Source: Deltaproteobacteria bacterium PRO3
GTDB lineage: Bacteria; UBA10199; DSSB01
Length of the DNA stretch: 57,013 nt
Direction: 5' to 3'
Assembly: GCA_030263375.1 (NCBI GenBank)
Contig: SZOV01000008.1
Location: forward strand, 1-57,013
Below, in pieces: positions 49,846 through 57,013 of this stretch. The notes beneath the pieces are model-generated. The model was not told the DNA's origin. It ran no database searches and saw only the letters and a list, made by a program, of their open reading frames with translations. The first letter of the stretch is position 1. Each line of letters starts with the position of its first letter. Made by a program: the position numbers and the translations under genes.

Positions 49846-50877
49846 CTAAAAATTCGCCTTGGGCGGTACGTTGGGATCCTTTTCGAAATCGAGTTCCGGC
49901 TTTTTCGGCCACTTCTTACCGCGGGAAAATTCGACGGTCACCGTCGAGCCCGGCGCCTGCGCCAGGATGGCCTCCGCCCCCTTCAGGGAAAGGGCGTTGC
50001 CGGCCTTGTCCCGGATCGAAAGGCTCTCGAGGTGCAAGGTCACCTTGTTGAGGCCCCAAAGGATATTGGGATTGGCGATGTCCATCATACAGCGCAGGCG
50101 TTTGCTCTGCGGCACCGGCTTGCACTTGGCCTCGAGGAGGTCGACCGTCGTCCCGTCCACCTCCACCCGGTAAAAGACGCGCAGCGAGTTTTTCTCGAGG
50201 CCGGCGACCTTGTCCTCGAATTCGAAGCCCTGCTCGAAGCGGATCCTCAGCACTCCGGAATAAAACTGCGCTTTATAGGGCGGACGCTTATAGGTCACGA
50301 TCCGGCTCAGCTTGGGGGCCTCCCCGTCGATCCGCGGATTCTGAACCTCCAACTCCTCGACCCTTTGGAATTCGTAGAGATAATTGCGCAGCGAGTAGAA
50401 GCTCTCGTCGCTCGTCGCCCAAAACAAGTCCGCGACCTGGTATACGCCCGGCTGCACCGTCTCGGGCAGCTTCCACTCCCCGCCGAAGCAGCCGGAGGCG
50501 TCGGGTTTGAGGCGCTGCAGGCGATTGCCCAGGGCGATGGAGAGGCGCTTGGGCGGCTCGGAGCTGTCCTCGAGGATCAGGAGGAAGCCGATCGCCTTCG
50601 CGCTCAGCTTTTCCAGATAGGCCGAGGCCTGGGCGGAAAGTCTCACGCAGACGGGGATCTCCTGCCCGGCCTGCACCCGAAAGCGCTCGTCGGAGGGACG
50701 GCTCTCGCTGGCCGGGAAAAAGACGATGCTGCCGTAGGGCCCCGCGGGCGCCGGCGCACTTTCGGGGGGCAAGGCGGGGACGCTCTCCGCGGACTTCGCG
50801 CCGGGCGCGTCGGCCCGCGCCGGGCCTCCCGCCGCGGCAAGAAGGGCCAGGCCCAAAGCTATGAGGACTTTCCGCAT
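49846..50877 (-). CDS. Exported protein of unknown function
   Basis: A 343-aa protein with a signal peptide (MRKVLIALGLALLAAAGGPARA, cleavage about residue 22), a Pro/Ala-rich linker (25-45) and a mostly beta-strand mature domain. Repeated patterns such as VCVRLSAQASAYLEKLSAK, GVYQVADLFWATSDESFYSLRNY and KVTLHLESLSIRDKAGNAL resemble immunoglobulin-like strands, but no family is recognised. Two cysteines in CKPVPQSKRLRC may pair. ATG 50877 begins the signal peptide; a longer frame upstream is antisense to the glycosyltransferase gene and is not real. Confidence 0.75.
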   Translation of the reverse strand: MRKVLIALGLALLAAAGGPARADAPGAKSAESVPALPPESAPAPAGPYGSIVFFPASESRPSDERFRVQAGQEIPVCVRLSAQASAYLEKLSAKAIGFLLILEDSSEPPKRLSIALGNRLQRLKPDASGCFGGEWKLPETVQPGVYQVADLFWATSDESFYSLRNYLYEFQRVEELEVQNPRIDGEAPKLSRIVTYKRPPYKAQFYSGVLRIRFEQGFEFEDKVAGLEKNSLRVFYRVEVDGTTVDLLEAKCKPVPQSKRLRCMMDIANPNILWGLNKVTLHLESLSIRDKAGNALSLKGAEAILAQAPGSTVTVEFSRGKKWPKKPELDFEKDPNVPPKANF

Positions 50878-50955
50878 CCGGGGTTTTCTAGGGGTGAAAC
50901 GTAAGGGAGTCAAGAACTTGCCATCGTTTCCGGGAGGGTGTAGAACCAGGCCTCC

Positions 50956-51837
50956 ATGTCGGCAAATCCTGTCAGCATCCTGGTTCCCGCCTTCAACGAA
51001 GAGGCCGCCATCGAATCGGTCGTCCGGCAGCTCAAGGCGCTTCGGCCCCACGACGAAATTTTGGTCATCGACGACGCTTCTAAAGACCGTACCGCCGAGC
51101 TCGCGAAGGCCGCCGGCGCCGAGGTCGTCCGGCACGCCTACAACCTCGGCTACGGCGGAGCCCTCAAGACGGGGATCCGCCACGCCCGCCACGAGACCGT
51201 GGTCTTCTTCGACGCCGACGATCAATTCCATCCCGAGGACATCGGCCGATTGGTCGAAGCCCTGAAGGACTGCGACATGGCGGTCGGTGAACGCCCCAAG
51301 GGCTCGGGGGCTTTGAGCCGGCGCTCGGGGAAGTGGTTTCTCTACCGCGTCGCCAATTACCTGGTCGGCCACGAGATCCCCGACCTCAATTGCGGCCTGC
51401 GCGCCCTGCCGCGCGAGCTCGCGATGCAGTTTTTGCACCTGTTGCCCAACGGCTTCTCGCTCACCACTACCATTACCCTCGCGGTAATGCGCAGCGGCTA
51501 TCAGGTGCGCTATCTGCCCGTCGGCCTCAAGAGCCGCACCACCGGAAAGAGCCGCGTCTCCTTCCGCGACTTCTTCCGCACCATGCTGCTGATCGTCCGG
51601 ATGATCGCCCTCTTCGCCCCGCTCAAGATCTTCATTCCTTCCAGCCTGGCCTTGGCGGCGGTGGCGATCCCCTTCAGCGTCTACGATATTTGGCACCGCA
51701 ACATCGGGGACACCACGGTCCTCCTCTGGCTCGCGGCGATGGTGGTCTTTTTCTTCGGCCTGCTCGCCGACACCGTCGCGCTGGTCTCCCGCCAAGGGCC
51801 GGGGAAAACCCCCCTGCCCCCCGTCGAAAGGGGCTGA
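50956..51837 (+). CDS. Family 2 glycosyltransferase (polyprenyl/dolichyl-phosphate sugar type)
   Basis: A 293-aa membrane-associated GT-A enzyme. Nucleotide-sugar motifs: LVPAFNEEAAI (9-19), VIDDASKDRT (37-46), the DxD-type FFDADDQ (84-90), and NCGLRAL later. After about residue 200 two hydrophobic helices follow (about 214-236 and 249-270), as in bacterial dolichol-phosphate mannosyltransferase-like enzymes that load sugars on polyprenyl phosphate. Sugar and acceptor unknown. It overlaps nothing, and the AddB-like gene starts 4 nt after its stop. Confidence 0.9.
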   Translation: MSANPVSILVPAFNEEAAIESVVRQLKALRPHDEILVIDDASKDRTAELAKAAGAEVVRHAYNLGYGGALKTGIRHARHETVVFFDADDQFHPEDIGRLVEALKDCDMAVGERPKGSGALSRRSGKWFLYRVANYLVGHEIPDLNCGLRALPRELAMQFLHLLPNGFSLTTTITLAVMRSGYQVRYLPVGLKSRTTGKSRVSFRDFFRTMLLIVRMIALFAPLKIFIPSSLALAAVAIPFSVYDIWHRNIGDTTVLLWLAAMVVFFFGLLADTVALVSRQGPGKTPLPPVERG

Positions 51838-51841
51838 CGGC

Positions 51842-54415
51842 GTGCCGCTGCGCCTGCGCTACGTCCCCTCCGTCGCCCCTTATCTCGACGAGATCCTCGC
51901 GCCCCTGATCCGCCGCCACATCGACTTCAAGCTGCGCGACAGCTTCCGCATCGTCACGCCCGACGCCGAGAGCCGCCAGGACCTCGAAGAACGGTTTTTG
52001 AGCCGCGAGGCCTTGGGCGGCGTCCTGATCGGCAAGAGCCTGCTCACCCTCCACTCCCTCGCGCAGACGCTCCTGCTGGAGCACCCGGCGCCCAGGCCTT
52101 TGGCGACGTTGCCGGTCCAACGCCGGGCCCTGCGGCGCGCCCTCGCGCGGCTGAAGCCGGACTGGAATTTGGACGGCGCCTCGCTGCAGAAGTGCCTGCG
52201 CGAGCTCCAAGACCTGCGCCGCCTAGCCGACCTACGGACAAGGGGCCGCGCGGGATTGGGACAGCGGGTCGACGGCGAATTCCAAAAAATACTCGCGGAG
52301 GACTTCGGCGCCTGGACCGCCGAGCGGCAGATGGCCGAGGCCTGGGGGCTGTTGGGAAGAAGCCGCGCCTCGGGTCTCGAGCTCGTCCAAGAGTGCTGGT
52401 TTCTGGGCTTCCGCTTTCCCGAGGTCGCCCTGCTCAATCCGATCGAGGCCTTGTTGCGTGCCTACCCGCGCATGGAAATCCACCTCTTCCTCCCGCCGCC
52501 GGAGCAGTTCGTCGACGCCGATCGCCGGCTCGAACCCTGGCTGCAACGCTTGCAGTCCCTGGCCGAAGACGGCGAGAGCCTCCCGATGCCGCGCCCGCCG
52601 CGCCTGGAGATCCGGCCCTACGCCACGCCGCTGCACGAGGCCCGCGGCGTCCTGCGCGAGGCGCGCGAGGGGATCTGGACGCCGGCCTTCAGCCCGGTGG
52701 GGCCCCTGCTCGAGGCCGAGCTCGCGGTGAGCTCCACCGCCACGCAGCTGCCCGCCCGGATCCTGGCCGGCTTGGCCGGGGACTTAGCTTCGGAAGCGCC
52801 GATTCCCTTCTCGTCTTTGGCGGCGGACGCCGCCCCCGTCTTTCAATCCCTGCAGGAGACCTTGGCGGCGAACGCCGATTTCGACTCGCTGCGCTACCTC
52901 GATGCCGCGCGCCGCTGGCTCCTGGACTGCGCGAGGGCCGAGGCACCGGCCCCCGAGGCGCGCCCGCGCGCCGCCTGGCTGGCGGAGTTGAAGGAAGACC
53001 TGCTCGAGCTCCGCCTCGCCGCTCCCGCCGGCGCCGCGCAGCGCCTGCCGCTGCGCCGCCTCGAGCGCCCCGGTCTCGCCCGGCGGCGACATATTGCCGT
53101 AGCGGGGATGAACGAGGGTTCGTATCCTTCTCCTCCTTCGCCCGCCTTTTTCGAAGAAGAAAGCCTGCGCTTCTTCACCTTGCACGAGGAGGGCCTCGCC
53201 TTCCGCCAACTGCTGCACTTGGCGGAGGAGGAGGCGACGCTCAGCTACGCGCAGCTCTCGCTCTCCGGCCGCGCGCTGCCCCCCTCGCCGCTCCTGGCCG
53301 ATCTGGACGCGGCGACCTGGCGGGAACCGGAGGTCGAACTCGCGCCGCGGCGCGAGGGCCGGCACCCTTACTTCGCGGAAAACGCCGCCCGCGAGGCGCG
53401 CCGGCACCGCGGGGCCGAGCCCGGCCTGGACTCGGGCCGCTTGAGCTCCCTCCCGCTCGGGGGGACTATTCTCGACGAGCTGCTGCGCCGGCCGCTCAGC
53501 GCCACCTATCTCGACGATTTTGCCAAATGCCCCTGGCGTTTTTTCGCCAAGCGTTTTTTGCAATTGAAGGAAGAGCCGGAGGAAGACCTCGAGATCGACC
53601 CGAGGCGCCGCGGCAGCCTGAGCCACCGCCTCCTCGAGGAGAGCTTCGCCCGCTTGATCGAGAATTTTTTCAGCCGCGGAAATTTTCCCACGCCCGAGGA
53701 CACCCGGGCCGCGCTGGAGACCGCCTTCGCCCGACTGCGCGACGCGGCCCTGGCCGAGGCCTCCCGCGTCCCCCGGGTCCTGCTCACCGACCAACTCGAA
53801 CGGCTGCGCGGCACGGCGCAGGCCCTGCTTGAGCAAGAGCAGGCGGCCTGGAGCGAGGCCCCCGCGCGCCTCATCCCCCGCCACCTGGAATGGGGCTTCG
53901 GGCGCGGCGGCCGGCCGCCGCTGACCCTCGATCTGCCCGGCGGCCCTTCCCTGCCCTTGACCGGCGCCGTCGACCGCATCGACGTCAGCGAGGATGAGAG
54001 CCGGTTTCTGCTCATCGATTACAAGACCTCGAAGACCTCCGACTTGGCCCGCGAGATCCGGGAAGGGCTCAGCCTGCAGCTCTGGATCTACCTGCGGGCG
54101 GTGCGCCGCCTGCTCTACCCGCGGGCCGAGGCCCTCGGCGGGCTCTATTGGGATCTCAAGGAGACGAAAAAAGACCAGGGTATGGCGAGGCGGGAGGCGA
54201 TCCAGGACTACTTGAAAAAGAAACCGACCGCCCAGGCGAAGAGCTTTTTGAAGGACGAGGACTTCGAGGCCTTGGAGGCGCGGCTGGAGACCGCCGCGAT
54301 CGATATCCTGCAAAGGATCCTGCGCGGGGATTTTTCCCTGACGCCGGCCCAATGCCTGGGGCCCCGCTGCGAATACCGCGAGATCTGCCGCTATGACGAC
54401 AAACCGAGAAACTGA
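51842..54415 (+). CDS. AddB-like PD-(D/E)XK nuclease subunit
   Basis: An 857-aa protein. The helicase-like N-terminal half lacks an obvious Walker A. The C-terminal nuclease domain has ID in GAVDRIDVSED and IDYKTSKTSD, the D...DxK core of RecB-type nucleases. Four cysteines around it, one in KCPWRFF and three in CLGPRCEYREIC at the C-terminus, are placed as the iron-sulfur ligands of AddB. It overlaps the downstream AddA-like gene by 23 bp. Together they should process double-strand DNA ends for recombination. Chi recognition cannot be read from sequence. Confidence 0.85.
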   Translation: MPLRLRYVPSVAPYLDEILAPLIRRHIDFKLRDSFRIVTPDAESRQDLEERFLSREALGGVLIGKSLLTLHSLAQTLLLEHPAPRPLATLPVQRRALRRALARLKPDWNLDGASLQKCLRELQDLRRLADLRTRGRAGLGQRVDGEFQKILAEDFGAWTAERQMAEAWGLLGRSRASGLELVQECWFLGFRFPEVALLNPIEALLRAYPRMEIHLFLPPPEQFVDADRRLEPWLQRLQSLAEDGESLPMPRPPRLEIRPYATPLHEARGVLREAREGIWTPAFSPVGPLLEAELAVSSTATQLPARILAGLAGDLASEAPIPFSSLAADAAPVFQSLQETLAANADFDSLRYLDAARRWLLDCARAEAPAPEARPRAAWLAELKEDLLELRLAAPAGAAQRLPLRRLERPGLARRRHIAVAGMNEGSYPSPPSPAFFEEESLRFFTLHEEGLAFRQLLHLAEEEATLSYAQLSLSGRALPPSPLLADLDAATWREPEVELAPRREGRHPYFAENAAREARRHRGAEPGLDSGRLSSLPLGGTILDELLRRPLSATYLDDFAKCPWRFFAKRFLQLKEEPEEDLEIDPRRRGSLSHRLLEESFARLIENFFSRGNFPTPEDTRAALETAFARLRDAALAEASRVPRVLLTDQLERLRGTAQALLEQEQAAWSEAPARLIPRHLEWGFGRGGRPPLTLDLPGGPSLPLTGAVDRIDVSEDESRFLLIDYKTSKTSDLAREIREGLSLQLWIYLRAVRRLLYPRAEALGGLYWDLKETKKDQGMARREAIQDYLKKKPTAQAKSFLKDEDFEALEARLETAAIDILQRILRGDFSLTPAQCLGPRCEYREICRYDDKPRN

Positions 54416-57013
54416 AGACGGGCACGAGGCCCTGCTGGCCCGCGCCGTCGGCTTGCTGGACCGCGACGCGATCATCGTCGCCAACGCCGGCGCCGGCAAG
54501 ACCTACCTGCTGGTCGAGCACTACTTCGCCCTGCTGGAGGCCGGCCTCGAGCCGGCCCAGGTCGTCGCCTTCACCTTCACCGAAAAGGCGGCGAACGAAT
54601 TGAAAGAGCGCATCGTCGCGCGGCTGCGCACGCACCCCGGCTTCGCCGGGCTGCCCGACGAGGTGCTGCGCGACTACCGCGCGAAGATCCTCAACGGGCC
54701 GATCGGGACCATCCATCAATACTGCCTGCGGATCATCGAGGCCTCGCGCAGCGCCGGCGAGCGCGCCGCCGTCAAGATCGTCGACGAGGCCCTCGAATCC
54801 GCCCTGCAAGAATCCGTCCTCCGCGCCTACCTGCGGCGGCGCTTCGAGGCCGAGGACCCCGACGCCCTCCGGCTGCTCCGGCGCTTCGGGATCCGCGACC
54901 TGGGCTTGATCCTCGAGCGCTACCTCGCCTTCCTTCCGATGGAGCCCGAGGAAGGCCTGCCCCTGCCGCCGCCGGAGGAGGAAGAGCGGCTCCTGCTGGA
55001 GGCGGTGGAGCGGCTGGGCGGGCCCCTCTGGGAGGAGATCCAGGCGCAGAAGCGCGCCCTGGGCTGGATGAGCTTCGCCGACATGGAGCGCCGCGCCCTC
55101 GAATTGCTCCAGCGGCCGCCCGAGACGCTGAAACAATTCCTCCAACCGGTCGCGCACATCCTCGTCGACGAATTCCAGGACACCGCGCCGATCCAAATCC
55201 GCCTCATCGAGGCGCTGCGCGCCCAGGGACGCGCGGCGGGGAAGCGGTTGCGCCTCTTCTGCGTCGGCGACCCCAAGCAGTCGATCTACCGCTTCCGCGA
55301 CGTGGACCGAAACCTTTTGCAGAAGACCGAGGCGGAGATCCTGGCCGGCGGCGGCGAGAAATTCGACTTTGTCGTCAACTTCCGCTCGACGCCCGAGGTA
55401 CTCGGGTTGGTCAACGCCTTCTCGCGCGGCGCCTTTCCCGAGGCGCGGGACTCCGTCGCCCAACGCCCCTCTTCCGCCGAGAGCCTCGCCCGACTGGTCG
55501 AGATTCGGCCGCAGGGGGACGGCGAAGGGGCCGAGAGCTATGCCGCGGCGGAGGCCCGATGCGTCGCCGAGGCCGTCGCCTCGCGGCGCGGGGAGCTGCC
55601 GCTCGACCGAATCGCCGTCCTCTACCGCGCCAGCTCTTCCGCCGGGCCCTTGATCCGCGAGCTCCAGGCCCGCGGCATCCCCTACAGCGTCCGCGGCGGA
55701 CAGAACCTTTTCGAGCGCCAGGAGATCCTCGACCTGCACCGCCTCGTCTATTTCCTCGCCGATCCCGCGGACGACCTCTCGCTGGTCGGCGTCCTGCGCT
55801 CGCCGCTCTTCCTCCTCTCCGACGCCGCCCTCTTCTTCCTCTGCCGGCGCGATCCGGAGCGCGGCCTTTGGGAGCGCCTGCAGGAGCCCGAGGCCCTCGA
55901 GACCCTGGAGCGAGAATTTCCGCAGGAGGCCGCCAAGGCGGCCTGGGCCCTGGCGCGGCTTAGGCGCCTGCTCGCCTTGGCCGAGACCCGTTCGGCCCAT
56001 CGGCTGGTCGAGGACTGGCTGCGAAGGGAGGATTTGGGCGATCTCTACGCGGCGGCCGGCGGCGGGCCCCAGGCCCTGCTCGCGATCGAGCAGTGGCTGG
56101 ATTGGCTGCGGGCCCTCGAGGAGGACCACGCCCCGCTGCGGCTGGCCGACGCGGCGCGGATCTTGCGGGAGGTTTCGGCCCTCCAGCCCAACAAGACCCC
56201 GCTGGGCGACTTGGTCGCCTCGCGGGACAGCGTCCAATTGATGACCATCCACGCGGCCAAGGGGCTGCAATTCGACACCGTCTTCCTGATCGGGGCCAAC
56301 CGCCGGACGCACGTCGACTACCCCCTGCTCCAGCGGGTCGGCGGTTCCCTGGCCCTGAAGCTTCCGGACGCGGGGACGAAGAAGCGCAAGACCGAGCGCT
56401 ACGACGCGATCGAGTCCCATCACCGGGAGGAGGACCGCGAGGAATCCAAGCGCCTGCTCTACGTCGCGACGACGCGCGCGGAGAACCGGCTCTTCGTGAC
56501 GATGAATCCGGAAGGAGCCCGCGCCGGATCGCTTCAGGACTTGCTCTTGGAATGCCTGGGCGACTCCGCCGAGGCCTGGAAGGGGCCGCTGCCGCCGGGG
56601 CCGGGGCTTGTCGCGGCGCCCCTGGCCGTCACCCCGGCGCCCGAAGAGCCCGCCTTCCAGCCCGCCCCGAGGCTTCGCGAGACCCGCGTCTCCGAGCTGG
56701 AGACCTACCTCGCCTGCCCGCTCAAACATCACTTCGCCTACGCGCGTCAGGTCCCCACGAACCCCGCCGACTTGAGCGACGTTGCCGGTGCCACCGAGAT
56801 CGGCACCCTGCTGCACGCCGCCTTGAACGCGCTGCATGCCGCGCCTGGAACCGGCACCCGGGAAATCGTCGCACGCCTGCTCGCCGCGCTGGGCCGCGAG
56901 GGAGACCCCGAATTGACCGAAACCCTCGTCACCAGCCTCGACTCCTACCTCGCCGGGCCCGCCGCCGCGACCTTGCGCGGCGCCCTCGAGGACTACAGCG
57001 AGCTTCCCTTTCT
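54393..57013 (+). CDS. AddA-like UvrD-family helicase/nuclease (5' part, runs off the window)
   Basis: Open from ATG 54393 to the last base, at least 873 codons. I translated it by eye. Walker A is ANAGAGKTYL (30-39), followed by FTFTEKAANELKERI (motif Ia). Motif II is VDEFQDTAPIQ and motif III GDPKQSIYRFRDVD. Motif V is TIHAAKGLQFDTVF, and motif VI is LLYVATTRAENRLF. A nuclease region begins near SELETYLACPLKHHFAY, the typical cysteine-bearing start of the AddA/RecB nuclease domain; the catalytic core lies beyond the window. It starts inside the AddB-like gene. A long open frame on the opposite strand is only its shadow. Confidence 0.9.
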   Translation, partial: MTTNRETEDGHEALLARAVGLLDRDAIIVANAGAGKTYLLVEHYFALLEAGLEPAQVVAFTFTEKAANELKERIVARLRTHPGFAGLPDEVLRDYRAKILNGPIGTIHQYCLRIIEASRSAGERAAVKIVDEALESALQESVLRAYLRRRFEAEDPDALRLLRRFGIRDLGLILERYLAFLPMEPEEGLPLPPPEEEERLLLEAVERLGGPLWEEIQAQKRALGWMSFADMERRALELLQRPPETLKQFLQPVAHILVDEFQDTAPIQIRLIEALRAQGRAAGKRLRLFCVGDPKQSIYRFRDVDRNLLQKTEAEILAGGGEKFDFVVNFRSTPEVLGLVNAFSRGAFPEARDSVAQRPSSAESLARLVEIRPQGDGEGAESYAAAEARCVAEAVASRRGELPLDRIAVLYRASSSAGPLIRELQARGIPYSVRGGQNLFERQEILDLHRLVYFLADPADDLSLVGVLRSPLFLLSDAALFFLCRRDPERGLWERLQEPEALETLEREFPQEAAKAAWALARLRRLLALAETRSAHRLVEDWLRREDLGDLYAAAGGGPQALLAIEQWLDWLRALEEDHAPLRLADAARILREVSALQPNKTPLGDLVASRDSVQLMTIHAAKGLQFDTVFLIGANRRTHVDYPLLQRVGGSLALKLPDAGTKKRKTERYDAIESHHREEDREESKRLLYVATTRAENRLFVTMNPEGARAGSLQDLLLECLGDSAEAWKGPLPPGPGLVAAPLAVTPAPEEPAFQPAPRLRETRVSELETYLACPLKHHFAYARQVPTNPADLSDVAGATEIGTLLHAALNALHAAPGTGTREIVARLLAALGREGDPELTETLVTSLDSYLAGPAAATLRGALEDYSELPF

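Noticed and set aside
50878-51795. N-terminal extension of the exported protein gene at 49846
   Set aside because: The upstream part is antisense to the glycosyltransferase gene; the signal peptide begins at 50877.
54156-56837. 893-codon open frame on the minus strand
   Set aside because: Shadow of the AddA-like helicase, which has all helicase motifs on the plus strand.

Overview
The window is a GC-rich bacterial chromosome segment made almost entirely of housekeeping genes in tight, often translationally coupled operons. The minus-strand run pheA-tyrA-aroA-rpsA-sppA-ihfB-HIT-lapA is an order I associate with Deltaproteobacteria in the old, broad sense. The single-chain cytochrome b succinate dehydrogenase, the B12-dependent ribonucleotide reductase and the BatA-E operon fit that but do not fix a genus. 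I see no phage genes, no transposase and no CRISPR array. The accessory content is small repeats.

Layout. 0.2-8.4 kb (minus): aromatic amino acid genes, then rpsA with a near-consensus promoter, sppA, an IHF-beta-like gene, a HIT protein, a LapA-like protein and cysK. 8.5-12.3 kb: ferritin-like diiron protein, VKOR-DsbA fusion, class II ribonucleotide reductase. 12.3-12.9 kb: tRNA-Gly(GCC) with a duplicated 3' end. 12.9-20.9 kb: mostly single genes (BaiN-type flavoprotein, GIY-YIG, DUF1232, two hydrolases, SlyD, an eight-EF-hand exported protein, an NCS2-like permease, dodecin, DedA, a fatty-acid-hydroxylase family protein). 21.0-24.9 kb: a 30-bp-arm inverted repeat, typA, an SRPBCC protein, a thermonuclease-like protein, a 51-aa zinc ribbon and pgsA. 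25.1-26.7 kb: nadB.

26.7-37.4 kb (minus) is one long operon: moxR, DUF58, DUF4381-like, BatA, BatB, a Gln-rich BatC-like TPR protein, BatD, BatE, a lipase-like hydrolase, pyrE and an orphan exported protein. BatD is cut by an in-frame TAG after its last membrane helix, and 113 further codons continue in the same frame. 37.5-41.5 kb: dnaJ and dnaK flanking an unrecognised gene. 41.8-45.1 kb: sdhCAB. 45.3-48.8 kb: SCP2 protein, DUF2752, DUF4870-like, acyl-CoA synthetase, hpt. 48.9-51.8 kb: two orphan exported proteins, tRNA-Leu(UAA), tRNA-Cys(GCA), a glycosyltransferase. 51.8 kb to the end: an AddB-like/AddA-like nuclease-helicase pair, the second gene running off the window.

The most interesting material is in non-coding structure and reading frames: (i) a family of short palindromes (core arms GTAGGGGCGAAC/GTTCGCCCCTAC) whose ends supply the TAG stop codons of four genes, both genes of one convergent pair at a single copy; (ii) two inverted elements built from degenerate 8-bp units, one lying directly against both start codons of pgsA and nadB; (iii) an att-like duplication of the tRNA-Gly 3' end plus a 37-nt repeat shared with the tRNA-Cys 3' flank; (iv) the split BatD. 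No complete new system is evident.
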